A DNA stretch of 64,000 bases from UBA11957 sp963603285 (GTDB lineage: Bacteria; Bacillota; Clostridia; Lachnospirales; Lachnospiraceae), in the NCBI GenBank assembly GCA_963603285.1, contig CAVCMG010000012.1, positions 1 to 64,000 of the forward strand, written 5' to 3'. The notes under the pieces are model-generated. The model was not told the DNA's origin, searched no databases, and saw only the letters and a list, made by a program, of their open reading frames with translations. Positions 52,743 through 61,347 of the stretch are shown piece by piece; within the stretch, counting starts at the first letter, position 1, and the number at the start of each line of letters is the position of its first letter. The position numbers and the translations under genes are program-made.

Positions 52743-53861
52743 ATGAATACAACAATGAATATGTACATGCCCACCCGCCTGATCACAGGAAAAGGCTGTG
52801 TCAGCGCAAATGCAGATAAGATCAAAGCCCTTGGCGATGCCATTCTGATCGTTACCGGCCATTCTGCAGCCAAAAAGAGCGGTGCTTTAGATGACCTGAT
52901 CGCTGTTCTGGATGCCAATGAGCAGTCCTATGCGCTCTATGACGGCATCGGACAGAATCCGAAGCTGTCCGACTGTATGGAAGCAGCACTTGTAGCCGAA
53001 TCCCTCGGTGCGGACGCTGTGATCGGTATCGGCGGCGGTTCTCCGCTGGATGCGGCCAAATGTATCGCTGTACTTGCCGCCAATCCGGGGATCACACAGG
53101 AGGTTCTGTATTCCTATCACTGGGAACATACACCGCTTCCTATCGGTGCCATCGGTACGACCGCAGGTACGGGCAGCGAAGTGACCAAAGTAGCCGTGAT
53201 CACTAATCTGCAGGGACTCAAGAAAAGTCTGAACGATGACCGTCTGTTCCCGGCACTGTCCCTTGGAGATTATACCTATACAAATACGCTGCCGGAGCTC
53301 TTTACCAAGTCCACAGCCATTGATGCTCTGGCTCACTGTGTGGAAAGCTATTTCACCCGCGGCGCTAATGAGATTTCCCGCTGCTACAGTGTCCGCGGTA
53401 TCCGTCTCCTGATAAAAGAATTTGACAAGATGCTGCAGGAAGGCTTTGACAGCATCAACGAAGAAGACCGGGAAATTCTGTATAATGCCTCTATTTATGG
53501 CGGACTGGCCATTCACGTAACCGGAACCTGTATGCCGCATGCCGTCGGCTATTTCTTAAGCGAAACCCACGGGATTCCCCATGGGACTGCCTGCGCCCAG
53601 TTCCTGCCGGAGTTCCTGCTGCATAATGCAAAAGCAGACCCGGCCTATACGGAAGAATTTTACAAAAGATTACACATCACAGAAGAAAAATTACTTTCCA
53701 TGATCGGACAGATCACGCCGCAATATGAGATCAGCGTAGATGAAAAAGAGATTCAAGCACTGCACAGCCGCTGGACCGACAATGCCAGTATCAAAAAGAT
53801 CCGTGGTGAGATGACTGCTGACATGGTGGACGACATCATTCGCAAAAAATATGTAAAATAA
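52743..53861 (+). CDS. iron-containing alcohol dehydrogenase
   Basis: This 372-residue group III ADH interconverts an alcohol and an aldehyde or ketone with NAD(P). The nucleotide-binding motif is GIGGGSPLDAAK and the phosphate region GAIGTTAGTGSEVT. Metal ligands are Asp and His in TAIDALAHCVESY and His in FLSETHGIPHGTACA. The start at 52743 has CGGAGG 8 nt upstream. It could serve ethanol or butanol fermentation or lactaldehyde/propanediol steps of deoxysugar use; the substrate is not readable. It is followed by the rpsB leader. Confidence 0.9.
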   Translation: MNTTMNMYMPTRLITGKGCVSANADKIKALGDAILIVTGHSAAKKSGALDDLIAVLDANEQSYALYDGIGQNPKLSDCMEAALVAESLGADAVIGIGGGSPLDAAKCIAVLAANPGITQEVLYSYHWEHTPLPIGAIGTTAGTGSEVTKVAVITNLQGLKKSLNDDRLFPALSLGDYTYTNTLPELFTKSTAIDALAHCVESYFTRGANEISRCYSVRGIRLLIKEFDKMLQEGFDSINEEDREILYNASIYGGLAIHVTGTCMPHAVGYFLSETHGIPHGTACAQFLPEFLLHNAKADPAYTEEFYKRLHITEEKLLSMIGQITPQYEISVDEKEIQALHSRWTDNASIKKIRGEMTADMVDDIIRKKYVK

Positions 53862-53943
53862 GGCAAAAACAGAGATTTTCAGGCTTGCCAGCCCCAACAT
53901 CCTATGCTATAATCCGAATGTTGCAAATAAACACGTGTGTGGA

Positions 53944-53979
53944 GAAAACCCGGTGCCCGAAGCCCTCGGGTGGGTTTTG
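53944..53979 (+). promoter_or_regulatory. rpsB leader hairpin
   Basis: AAAACCC and CCCGA pair with TCGGG and GGGTTTT, ending in T4. It lies about 45 bp before rpsB. It is either the terminator of the preceding transcript or a leader structure for ribosomal-protein autoregulation. Confidence 0.5.
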
Positions 53980-54024
53980 CAGTAAAGCACATGGAAGAAA
54001 AAACCAAAAAAGGAGAACAAAAAC

Positions 54025-54753
54025 ATGGGCGTTATTTCAATGAAACAGCTTTTGGAAGCAGGTGTTCATTTTGGACATCAGACAAGAAGATGGAACCCGA
54101 AAATGGCTCCGTACATCTACACAGAGCGTAACGGCATCTACATCATCGATCTGCAGAAATCTGTAGGTATGGTAGATGACGCATACAAGGCAGTAGCCAA
54201 CATCGCAGCTGAGGGCGGCACAATCCTGTTCGTAGGTACAAAGAAACAGGCTCAGGACGCTATCGCTACAGAGGCTACACGTTGCGGTATGTTCTACGTT
54301 AACGAGAGATGGCTTGGCGGTATGCTGACAAACTTCAAGACTATCCAGAGCCGTATCGCTCGTCTGAAAGAGATCGAGGCTATGGAAGCTGACGGAACAT
54401 TCGAAGTTCTGCCGAAGAAGGAAGTTATCCTGCTGAAGAAAGAACTGGACAAACTGCAGAAGAACCTTGGCGGTATCAAAGATATGAAGAGACTGCCGGA
54501 CGCTATCTTCGTAGTTGACCCGAAGAAAGAAAGAATCTGTATCCAGGAAGCTCATACACTGGGCATCCCGCTGATCGGTATCTGTGATACAAACTGTGAT
54601 CCGGAAGAGCTGGATTACGTAATCCCGGGTAACGATGACGCTATCCGCGCCGTAAAACTGATCGTTTCCAAGATGGCAGACGCTGTTATCGAGGCAAACC
54701 AGGGTGAGGCTGAGGAAGTTGAAGTTCCGGTTGAGGAAGAAGTAGAGGAATAA
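54025..54753 (+). CDS. rpsB: 30S ribosomal protein S2
   Basis: This 242-residue S2 protein of usual size reads ISMKQLLEAGVHFGHQTRRWNPKM, the classic N-terminus, then NERWLGGMLTNFKTI and CDTNCDPEELDYVIPGNDDA near the C-terminus, with an acidic tail. SD AGGAG precedes the ATG. It is followed by tsf after 140 bp, the conserved bacterial order. The rpsB-tsf spacer holds a hairpin (GGTCTG and CAGACC near 54772) without a T-tract. Confidence 0.98.
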   Translation: MGVISMKQLLEAGVHFGHQTRRWNPKMAPYIYTERNGIYIIDLQKSVGMVDDAYKAVANIAAEGGTILFVGTKKQAQDAIATEATRCGMFYVNERWLGGMLTNFKTIQSRIARLKEIEAMEADGTFEVLPKKEVILLKKELDKLQKNLGGIKDMKRLPDAIFVVDPKKERICIQEAHTLGIPLIGICDTNCDPEELDYVIPGNDDAIRAVKLIVSKMADAVIEANQGEAEEVEVPVEEEVEE

Positions 54754-54893
54754 TTTTCCGCATACAACAGTCTGGTCTGTCCACTGCGGGCAGACCGGCT
54801 GCTTACTCAACACATTGTAAAGTAATGTGAATTTATACAGACCGCTTCGGATAACGGGACGGTCATACATCAGATTTCAGGAGGAAAACAGAT

Positions 54894-55832
54894 ATGGCTA
54901 TCACAGCAGCACAGGTAAAAGAGTTAAGAGAAGCAACAGGCGCTGGTATGATGGACTGTAAGAAAGCTCTTACAGCTACAGAAGGCGATATGGATAAAGC
55001 AGTAGAATGGCTGAGAGAAAAAGGTCTGGCTACCGCACAGAAGAAAGCAAGCCGTATTGCAGCAGAGGGTCTTTGCAAGGTTCTCGTTGCTGATGACGGA
55101 AAGAAAGCTGTCGTTGTAGAGGTTAACTCCGAGACAGACTTCGTTGCAAAGAACGAGAAATTCCAGAACTACGTAGCACAGGTTGCTGAGCAGGCTATGG
55201 AAACAGAGACAAACGATATCGAAGGCTTCATGGCTGAGACATGGAAATTCGATGATTCCAAGACTGTTAAAGAAGCACTGGCAGGTCAGGTTGCCGTTAT
55301 CGGCGAGAACATGAACATTCGTCGTTTCCAGAAAGTTGCTCAGGACAACGGTGTGATCGTATCTTATACGCATATGGGTGGTAAGATCGGTGTTCTGGTT
55401 GATATCGAGACAGACGTTGTAAACGACGCTGTTAAAGAGATGGGTACAAACGTAGCTATGCAGATCGCAGCTATGAGACCGCAGTACACCAGCGACAAAG
55501 AAGTAAGCGCTGATTACATTGCACATGAGAAAGAAGTTCTGATGGCTCAGATCATGAACGACCCGAAAGAGTCCAAGAAGCCGGAGAAGGTTATCCAGGG
55601 CATGATCACAGGCCGTATCAACAAAGAACTCAAAGAGATCTGCCTGCTGGATCAGGTTTACGTTAAAGCTGAGGACGGAAAGCAGACTGTTGCCAAATAT
55701 GTAGAGCAGGTTGCCAAAGCAAACAATGCTAACATCACCATCAAAGGTTTCGTTCGTTTCGAGACTGGCGAAGGTATGGAGAAGAAGAACGAAGACTTCG
55801 CAGCTGAGGTTGCTGCTCAGATGAACAAGTAA
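54894..55832 (+). CDS. tsf: elongation factor Ts
   Basis: EF-Ts promotes GDP/GTP exchange on EF-Tu. At 312 residues it has the UBA-like N-terminal domain (VKELREATGAGMMDCKKALT) and the EF-Tu-contacting motif NSETDFVAKNEKF (about 80-92). The core and dimerisation domains follow. CAGGAGG precedes the ATG. Codon use is strongly biased, as expected of a highly expressed gene. Confidence 0.98.
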   Translation: MAITAAQVKELREATGAGMMDCKKALTATEGDMDKAVEWLREKGLATAQKKASRIAAEGLCKVLVADDGKKAVVVEVNSETDFVAKNEKFQNYVAQVAEQAMETETNDIEGFMAETWKFDDSKTVKEALAGQVAVIGENMNIRRFQKVAQDNGVIVSYTHMGGKIGVLVDIETDVVNDAVKEMGTNVAMQIAAMRPQYTSDKEVSADYIAHEKEVLMAQIMNDPKESKKPEKVIQGMITGRINKELKEICLLDQVYVKAEDGKQTVAKYVEQVAKANNANITIKGFVRFETGEGMEKKNEDFAAEVAAQMNK

Positions 55833-55861
55833 TTATACTTGTATCACGTTTGTGAAATGAT

Positions 55862-55909
55862 AAACACCCCACAGGAATGGTGGAAACACGGTTCCTGCGG
55901 GGTGTTTTT
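55862..55909 (+). terminator. intrinsic terminator of the rpsB-tsf operon
   Basis: AAACACCCC-CAGGAA pairs with TTCCTG-GGGGTGTTT and is followed by T5. Confidence 0.92.
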
Positions 55910-55945
55910 GCGTGAGCAATGAGTCAAAGCCGAAATGCGCATACG

Positions 55946-55980
55946 AAAGCCCCGTCTGTGAGATATGCAGGCGGGGCTTT
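55946..55980 (-). terminator. terminator downstream of the mutarotase gene
   Basis: AAAGCCCCGTCTG and CAGGCGGGGCTTT form a 13-bp stem, 12 bp past the mutarotase stop. Confidence 0.75.
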
Positions 55981-55992
55981 GGGTAGTATCGA

Positions 55993-56451
55993 TTATTTGT
56001 TGATAACAACACCTTTACGAAGAATGATGTTAGCATAAATAGCTGTCTCACTTGTCATGATAACAACACGGGATTTGGCTCTGGTCTTATCGTAGAAATC
56101 CCATTTGTTGATTTCTTCAAAGCAGGCATCTCCACGGTCATCGTATTTCTTGACGATCTCTTTGTATGTATCCCAGATCGGTGTCTTGGCATCATCGCCC
56201 GGCTCTACAGCCATCAGTGTACACGGCGGTACCATCTTGCCTGTGGAGTCCGGATATGTATCCAGCGGCATAACCTGCAGGATAGCATCCAGGATTTCCG
56301 GTACGCCATGGCCGTCCAGACGGATAACCTGTGTGCCAAAGCTGTGGCCGGGGAAGTTGCCGTCGCCGATGGTCAGCTCATCGGTGTGACCCATTTCAGC
56401 AAGTACCTTTAAGAGTTCTGGGGTTAAGATGTTCGGGATTCCTTTTAACAT
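55993..56451 (-). CDS. RbsD/FucU-family sugar mutarotase
   Basis: This 152-residue protein interconverts sugar anomers (fucose- or ribose-type). It carries the family's MLKGIPNILTPELLKVLAEMGH (catalytic His), DELTIGDGNFPG, a region around TLMAVEPGD, and the C-terminal SETAIYANIILRKGVV strand. The start at MLKGIPN has AAGGAAG upstream; 13 earlier in-frame codons are not conserved. It is convergent with tsf and close to the deoxysugar genes from 57136, so it probably feeds the same pathway. Confidence 0.9.
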   Translation of the reverse strand: MLKGIPNILTPELLKVLAEMGHTDELTIGDGNFPGHSFGTQVIRLDGHGVPEILDAILQVMPLDTYPDSTGKMVPPCTLMAVEPGDDAKTPIWDTYKEIVKKYDDRGDACFEEINKWDFYDKTRAKSRVVIMTSETAIYANIILRKGVVINK

Positions 56452-56565
56452 ATGTTCTTCCTTTCTGACTGTTTGAACAGTCTGGCCCATATGGGCTGTA
56501 TTTGGTTATATTTTACCGCATTTGCAGGAAGATGGCAATGCTTTGGATGAAGAAGAGTGAAACGT

Positions 56566-56916
56566 TTAGTTTTCTTTTATTTCTTCTTCGATAACAGTAT
56601 CCGTAGTGGCTGTGTTGTCAGAATTTTCTGCAACAGAAGCCTCATCTGCGGGTGTTTCCGGCGAATTCTCTGCAACAGAAGTATCCTCGACGGTCTCTTC
56701 GGCGGCTGGCTGTTCTTTGCTCAGACGGATGATGGCACGGATGTTAGTCACGATGATGATAACACCGATCACGGCGAACAGAATGGCGGCGAGAATAAAG
56801 ACCGGATTGGTCGTGTCACCGGTACGGAAGCCGTTGAAAAGCTGCCAGGACAGATACAGTAAATATACTCCGGCCAGCATAATAAAGGTATGACGGCCTG
56901 CTGTATTATTGCGCAT
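56566..56916 (-). CDS. small two-TM membrane protein with acidic C-terminus
   Basis: 116 residues. Two hydrophobic helices (IMLAGVYLLYLSWQLF and ILAAILFAVIGVIIIV) are followed by a Glu/Thr/Ala-rich low-complexity tail with repeated SVAENS units ending IEEEIKEN. No family recognised. SD GGAGG precedes the ATG. It lies between the mutarotase and rhamnulokinase genes on the opposite strand to the latter; a functional link is unknown. Confidence 0.65.
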   Translation of the reverse strand: MRNNTAGRHTFIMLAGVYLLYLSWQLFNGFRTGDTTNPVFILAAILFAVIGVIIIVTNIRAIIRLSKEQPAAEETVEDTSVAENSPETPADEASVAENSDNTATTDTVIEEEIKEN

Positions 56917-57071
56917 ATAGATTTCCTCCTAAAGTTCAATAGGATTATGATACCGGAAGTTGTCTGGAAAGTCAATGTTTCAGACGGGATCAGGCCAGCT
57001 TTAATAAAAAGTTAATTTTCGGCATACCTTTGCAAATCAGGACAGTTTTTTGTGCAAATCACGGACTTCCC

Positions 57072-57100
57072 TTGAAACGTTTTTTGCTGTATTATATATG
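57072..57100 (+). promoter_or_regulatory. rhamnulokinase promoter with LacI-type operator core
   Basis: TTGAAA, 17 nt, TATATG. The -35 runs into AAACGTTT, the palindromic core of many LacI/CcpA-family operators, although the full cre consensus is not met. Confidence 0.5.
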
Positions 57101-57135
57101 GTAGTGAAAAATCAAAACAATGGGAGGTTTTTGCA

Positions 57136-58542
57136 ATGAGCAATTATTATTTAGCAGTAGATATCGGTGCGTCCAGCGGACGTCATATTCTGTGCCATAT
57201 GGTGAATGGCCAGATGCAGCTGGAGGAGATCCACCGTTTTGAAAATGGTATGAAGATGAAAGACGGCGAGCTTTGCTGGGAGATGGACAGACTGTTCCAG
57301 GAGGTTGTCAACGGTCTGAAAAAGTGTAAAGAGATCGGCAAGATCCCGGTAAGCATGGGTATCGATACCTGGGGCGTTGATTTCGCTCTGCTCGACAAGG
57401 ACGACAATGTGATCGGCAATACTGTAGGTTACCGCGATGGCCGTACCAATGGTATGGATGCAGAGGTTTCCAAGATTATCTCCGAAGAGGATCTGTACAA
57501 GAGAACCGGTATCCAGAAGCAGCTGTACAATACCATTTATCAGCTGATGGCTGTCAAAACAGCACATCCGGAGTATCTGGAAAAGGCAGAGGCTATGCTG
57601 ATGGTTCCGGATTACCTGCAGTTCAGACTGACCGGCAAGAAAGCTCAGGAGTACACCGAGGCTACCACAGGCCAGCTGATCGATCCGAATACCAAGGACT
57701 GGGATTATGAGCTGATCGACATGCTTGGCTTCCCGAGAAAGATCTTCCAGGAAGTACATAAACCGGGTACAGTTCTCGGCAATCTGAAACCGGAGATCGC
57801 CGCTGAGGTTGGTTTCGACCTTGAGGTTATGCAGATCGGTTCCCACGATACAGCTTCCGCTGTACTGGCTGTTCCGGCTAATGACGATGACTTTATGTAT
57901 ATCAGTTCCGGTACATGGTCTCTGATGGGCGTTGAGGCCAAAGAGGCTAACTGCTCCATGGAGAGCCGTGCCGCCAACTTTACCAACGAGGGTGGTTACA
58001 ACTACCGTTTCCGTTTCCTGAAAAATATCATGGGCCTGTGGATGATCCAGTCTGTACGTCATGAGACAGGCGATGCTTACTCTTTCGCCCAGATCTGCGA
58101 TATGGCAGAGGAAGCCAAGGATTTCCCGTCCAGAGTAGACTGCAACGATAACTGCTTCCTGGCTCCGAAGAATATGACCGAGGAGGTTAAGGATTACTGC
58201 CGTCGTACAAACCAGCAGGTTCCGGAGACACTCGGCGAGCTGGCTACTGTGATCTATGCTTCCCTGGCAGAATGCTATGCCAAGACTATCCATGAGATGG
58301 AAGCTATCACAGGCCGTACATATGGACGTATCCATGTTGTAGGTGGTGGTGCCAATGCCGGATACTTAAACCAGCTGACAGCCAATGCCTGCAAGAGACC
58401 GGTATATGCCGGACCGACAGAGGCTACAGCTATCGGTAACCTGACAGCACAGATGCTTAAGGCCAAGGAGTTTGACGCTGTTGAGGAAGCAAGGGATAAT
58501 ATCTTCAAATCCTTCGGTGTTAAAGAGTACAAGCCGGAGTAG
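57136..58542 (+). CDS. rhaB: rhamnulokinase-family sugar kinase
   Basis: The 468-residue FGGY-type kinase phosphorylates a ketodeoxysugar such as L-rhamnulose at O1. N-terminal phosphate loop: AVDIGASSGRHI. Catalytic region: MGIDTWGVDFALLD (Asp of the FGGY family). RhaB markers follow: YRDGRTNGMD, IGSHDTASAV, ISSGTWSLMG, VVGGGANAGYLNQLTANACKRPV. The SD GGGAGG is 9 nt before the ATG. An isomerase follows 121 bp later, across a stem-loop, in the usual order for a deoxysugar pathway. Whether the substrate is rhamnulose or fuculose is not fixed by sequence. Confidence 0.9.
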   Translation: MSNYYLAVDIGASSGRHILCHMVNGQMQLEEIHRFENGMKMKDGELCWEMDRLFQEVVNGLKKCKEIGKIPVSMGIDTWGVDFALLDKDDNVIGNTVGYRDGRTNGMDAEVSKIISEEDLYKRTGIQKQLYNTIYQLMAVKTAHPEYLEKAEAMLMVPDYLQFRLTGKKAQEYTEATTGQLIDPNTKDWDYELIDMLGFPRKIFQEVHKPGTVLGNLKPEIAAEVGFDLEVMQIGSHDTASAVLAVPANDDDFMYISSGTWSLMGVEAKEANCSMESRAANFTNEGGYNYRFRFLKNIMGLWMIQSVRHETGDAYSFAQICDMAEEAKDFPSRVDCNDNCFLAPKNMTEEVKDYCRRTNQQVPETLGELATVIYASLAECYAKTIHEMEAITGRTYGRIHVVGGGANAGYLNQLTANACKRPVYAGPTEATAIGNLTAQMLKAKEFDAVEEARDNIFKSFGVKEYKPE

Positions 58543-58554
58543 AAAATGTAACCG

Positions 58555-58587
58555 GGAAGAAGCTGCCGGTCAGAGCAGTTTCTTCCT
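58555..58587 (+). other. intercistronic stem-loop between kinase and isomerase
   Basis: GGAAGAAGCTG pairs with CAGTTTCTTCC with one mismatch; there is no T-tract. It may shape differential mRNA stability. Confidence 0.4.
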
Positions 58588-58663
58588 AGTATAAAGAACC
58601 TTTCAGGTTGTGCCTGCTTTATGCAAGGTAACTATTAAATATATCTTATTTGGAGGATGAAAC

Positions 58664-60082
58664 ATGCTAGTTAATACAAAAGCAAGAGTTGGTGTATTTT
58701 CCATCGCATTAGGTGCTTACCTGCCGCAGTTCCCGTCTTTGGTACCGGAGTTTGAGGCTCAGTATGAGGCTTTCAAGAAAACTCTGCCGGATACCGTAGA
58801 GATTATTGACGGCGGTATCGTTACCACAAAAGAACAGTCTATGGTAGCTGGCGACAAGTTCCGCGCTGCAGACGTAGATCTGGTATTCCTGCAGATGCTG
58901 ACATATGCTACATCTTACAATATGCTGCCGGCTATCCGCGATCTGGATGTCCCGGTTGTACTGGTTAATGTACAGAAGCTCAAAGCTCTGGACTACGATC
59001 ATACAGATATCGCATCCTGGTTGGGCGAAGGCTATGCCTGTGGTGCTGTAGGTGAAGCAGTAGCTGACCTTGAGAGAGCGGGCAAACGCCATGCTGTTAT
59101 CACAGGTGTTGTTGAGGGCGGAGATCCGGCTGTTCAGGCTGAGATCGAAGACTGGTGTAAGGCTGCACAGGTCAGAAGACGTTTCCGTGATACCAATATC
59201 GCCCAGATCGGTCGTCCGTATCCGGGTATGATGGATCTCTATATTGATGAGACTAACCTGTACAACAGAATGTTCCTGTACACTAAACAGTTCGACTGGG
59301 AGAAAATGTGGGCGATCGCTGACGATATCACAGACGAAGACGCTATCCGTGCAAAAGCACAGGAGATCCTGGATACCTTCGATATCGAGGGTGGCGGAAG
59401 CATCGAGGAAGTATGGGAGATGGCCAAATACGTTGTTGCCTTCGAACAGTGGGTTAAGGACGAGCATCTTGGACTGATCGCTTCCCATTACGATGGATTT
59501 GCACAGGGCAAAGCCGGTGTCCTTGACAGTATGCTGATCCCGGCATTCTCCATGCTGATCAAACAGGGTACAGCATGTGCCGTTGAGGGCGATATGAAGG
59601 TTGCCATGGCTATGAGTATCTTAAAGACAATCTCCGGTACAGGCCAGCTGTCTGAGATGTATTCCATCGATTTCAACGATGATATCTGCATCATCGGTCA
59701 TTCCGGCAGTGGTGACGCTGATATTTCCGATAAGAAACCGACCATGAAGATCGTTAAAGTATTCCATGGTAAGACAGGCGGCGGATACCTGACACAGTTC
59801 TATCCGTACCTTGGACCGGTAACATACCTGGCTATTACACAGGACAAAGACGGACACTTCAAGTTCGTTGTTGCTGAGGGCGTAAACGAAGAGGGCAAGA
59901 TCCTTTCCTTCGGTGATACCAATATGAGAACACGTTTCACCTGCGGTGCACGCGAATTCGTGAACCGTTGGAGCGAAGCAGGTCCGACCCATCATATGGC
60001 AGCTGCCACAGGCCGTCATATCGATACCATCCTGAAGGTTGCTAAGATCTTCAATATACCGGTAGATATTGTTACAAGATAA
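58664..60082 (+). CDS. L-fucose/L-arabinose isomerase-family protein
   Basis: This 472-residue member of the fucose/arabinose isomerase fold reads RVGVFSIALGAYLPQFP, VPVVLVNVQ, GRPYPGMMDLYIDE, then FAQGKAGVLDS, EGDMKVAMAM, and near the end TRFTCGARE and GPTHHMAAATGRH. These carry the metal-binding Glu/His of the family. It is not a RhaA-type rhamnose isomerase (TIM-barrel). Next to a RhaB-like kinase, a FucU mutarotase and a rhamnose-type ABC transporter, it probably isomerises a 6-deoxyaldose to its ketose. SD TTTGGAGG precedes the ATG. Confidence 0.85.
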   Translation: MLVNTKARVGVFSIALGAYLPQFPSLVPEFEAQYEAFKKTLPDTVEIIDGGIVTTKEQSMVAGDKFRAADVDLVFLQMLTYATSYNMLPAIRDLDVPVVLVNVQKLKALDYDHTDIASWLGEGYACGAVGEAVADLERAGKRHAVITGVVEGGDPAVQAEIEDWCKAAQVRRRFRDTNIAQIGRPYPGMMDLYIDETNLYNRMFLYTKQFDWEKMWAIADDITDEDAIRAKAQEILDTFDIEGGGSIEEVWEMAKYVVAFEQWVKDEHLGLIASHYDGFAQGKAGVLDSMLIPAFSMLIKQGTACAVEGDMKVAMAMSILKTISGTGQLSEMYSIDFNDDICIIGHSGSGDADISDKKPTMKIVKVFHGKTGGGYLTQFYPYLGPVTYLAITQDKDGHFKFVVAEGVNEEGKILSFGDTNMRTRFTCGAREFVNRWSEAGPTHHMAAATGRHIDTILKVAKIFNIPVDIVTR

Positions 60083-60146
60083 TTTCGTATATGTAAAATA
60101 TGAACACAGCGGAGGTTCACAGGAAGGAAACTCCGTTGTGTGATAC

Positions 60147-60190
60147 AAAAAGACAGCGGAAATTCTGAAAAAGAAATCCGCTGTCTTTTA
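60147..60190. terminator. bidirectional terminator between isomerase and araC
   Basis: AAAAGACAGCGGA and TCCGCTGTCTTTT form a 13-bp stem. A second hairpin (ACACAGCGGAG and CTCCGTTGTGT, 60103-60140) lies just upstream. Confidence 0.8.
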
Positions 60191-60202
60191 CTATGTTGGG
60201 AT

Positions 60203-61066
60203 TTAATAGTATTTTCTGTATTCTGTCGGTGTCATTTTGACCAGCTTTTCAAAGCTCCGGGTATAGGTCAGCGTGTTTTTGTAGCCCACACTGCTGGCCA
60301 CGGCTGCGATAGACAGCTTGGAGTAGGAGAGCAGCTCCTTGGATTTGTTGATTCGGAACTCGGTGACGTACTGGTGGACGGTCATGCCGGTATGTTCCTT
60401 GAACAGCTTGCAGAAATAATACTTGGAAAAGCTGATGCTGTTGCAGATCGTGTCGATATCCATATCCTCCTGATAGTTTTCCCGGATATATTTGATCGCT
60501 GTATTGACCGCATTGTCCTGCAGCGGGGTCATGTCCTTGGCGGCGAGGATATTCTGGGACAGCTTATAGAGCTCCAGAAGCAGCCGGTGGATGAGTACTC
60601 CGGCTTCGAGCTGGTGCATCAGGGCGTCCTTTTCCGACTGAAAATCGATTTCCAACAGACTGATAAAATAGTCAAGAATATTGCTCAGCTGATTCGTGTG
60701 AAACAGGCTGTTGCTCTTGCGGATCAGATTGTAAAACTGCTGGGCCTGCGCACCGCTGATGACAATATAGAGAAAGTCGCGCTCCTTGTTCCAGGGCTGG
60801 ACAAAACTTAACGGTGTATTGCAGGCAGAGACGATCACATCATCCGGATTGACCGGATAGCGGAAACCATGCTTGGAAAACATCATGCTGGTCTGGGAAT
60901 ACAGAAGCAGATAGTCGGAATAATTGTTGGCGGTGCCCCGGACAAACTTCCGGCTGTTGGAAAAACCGGCTTCCTTGATATAAAAGGGCAGGGATTTGAT
61001 CTGCTGGTTCAGAAAAGCCTCCGTACCGCACCGGACAGAGGGCAGCGTTCTTTTTGGCAGCTTCAT
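60203..61066 (-). CDS. AraC-family regulator of the deoxysugar locus
   Basis: This 287-residue protein has a cupin-like N-terminal sensor and a C-terminal double HTH: MDIDTICNSISFSKYYFCKLFKEHTGMTVHQYV, then SIAAVASSVGYKNTLTYTRSFEKLVKMTPTEYRKYY (last 40 residues). It is typical of RhaR/RhaS-like activators. It is convergent with the isomerase and divergent from the ABC transporter operon. An SD (AAAGGAG) precedes the ATG. Its likely targets are the divergent transporter promoter and possibly the kinase/isomerase genes. Confidence 0.88.
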   Translation of the reverse strand: MKLPKRTLPSVRCGTEAFLNQQIKSLPFYIKEAGFSNSRKFVRGTANNYSDYLLLYSQTSMMFSKHGFRYPVNPDDVIVSACNTPLSFVQPWNKERDFLYIVISGAQAQQFYNLIRKSNSLFHTNQLSNILDYFISLLEIDFQSEKDALMHQLEAGVLIHRLLLELYKLSQNILAAKDMTPLQDNAVNTAIKYIRENYQEDMDIDTICNSISFSKYYFCKLFKEHTGMTVHQYVTEFRINKSKELLSYSKLSIAAVASSVGYKNTLTYTRSFEKLVKMTPTEYRKYY

Positions 61067-61212
61067 AAAAACACTCCTTTGAAACAGGTGAAATATGTTA
61101 TACTTTTTGTGAAAATACTACGAAATTATGACAAGTTGTATATTCTTGATGATTCAGTATAACATTTTCTGCAGAAAATGGCAAATATGCATCAAAAAAC
61201 AAGAAATGAACG

Positions 61213-61286
61213 TTGAAAAACAAGTTTTGATATTGTATTATAGCGTGTGTCACGGTAAATTTATGCCATAGTCACCGCGCACACGT
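61213..61286 (+). promoter_or_regulatory. transporter promoter and leader hairpin
   Basis: TTGAAA (61213), 17 nt, TATTAT (61236). An imperfect inverted repeat (CGTGTG-CACGGT with ACCGCG-CACACG, 61243-61286) spans the predicted start site, fitting an operator or 5' leader hairpin. Confidence 0.6.
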
Positions 61287-61347
61287 GCGTAGAGGTGGTG
61301 TGGCGTGATGAAAAAACAAGAAGGAAGGAAAGGAGATATAACAAATA

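Noticed and set aside
57078..57095. Full CcpA cre site at the rhaB promoter
   Set aside because: The central AAACGTTT fits LacI-type operators, but the outer cre positions do not match.
58709..59488. Long antisense frames opposite the isomerase, kinase, hydrogenase and rpsB genes
   Set aside because: They mirror strongly expressed genes, have no SD and show no domain patterns; they are shadows of biased codon use.
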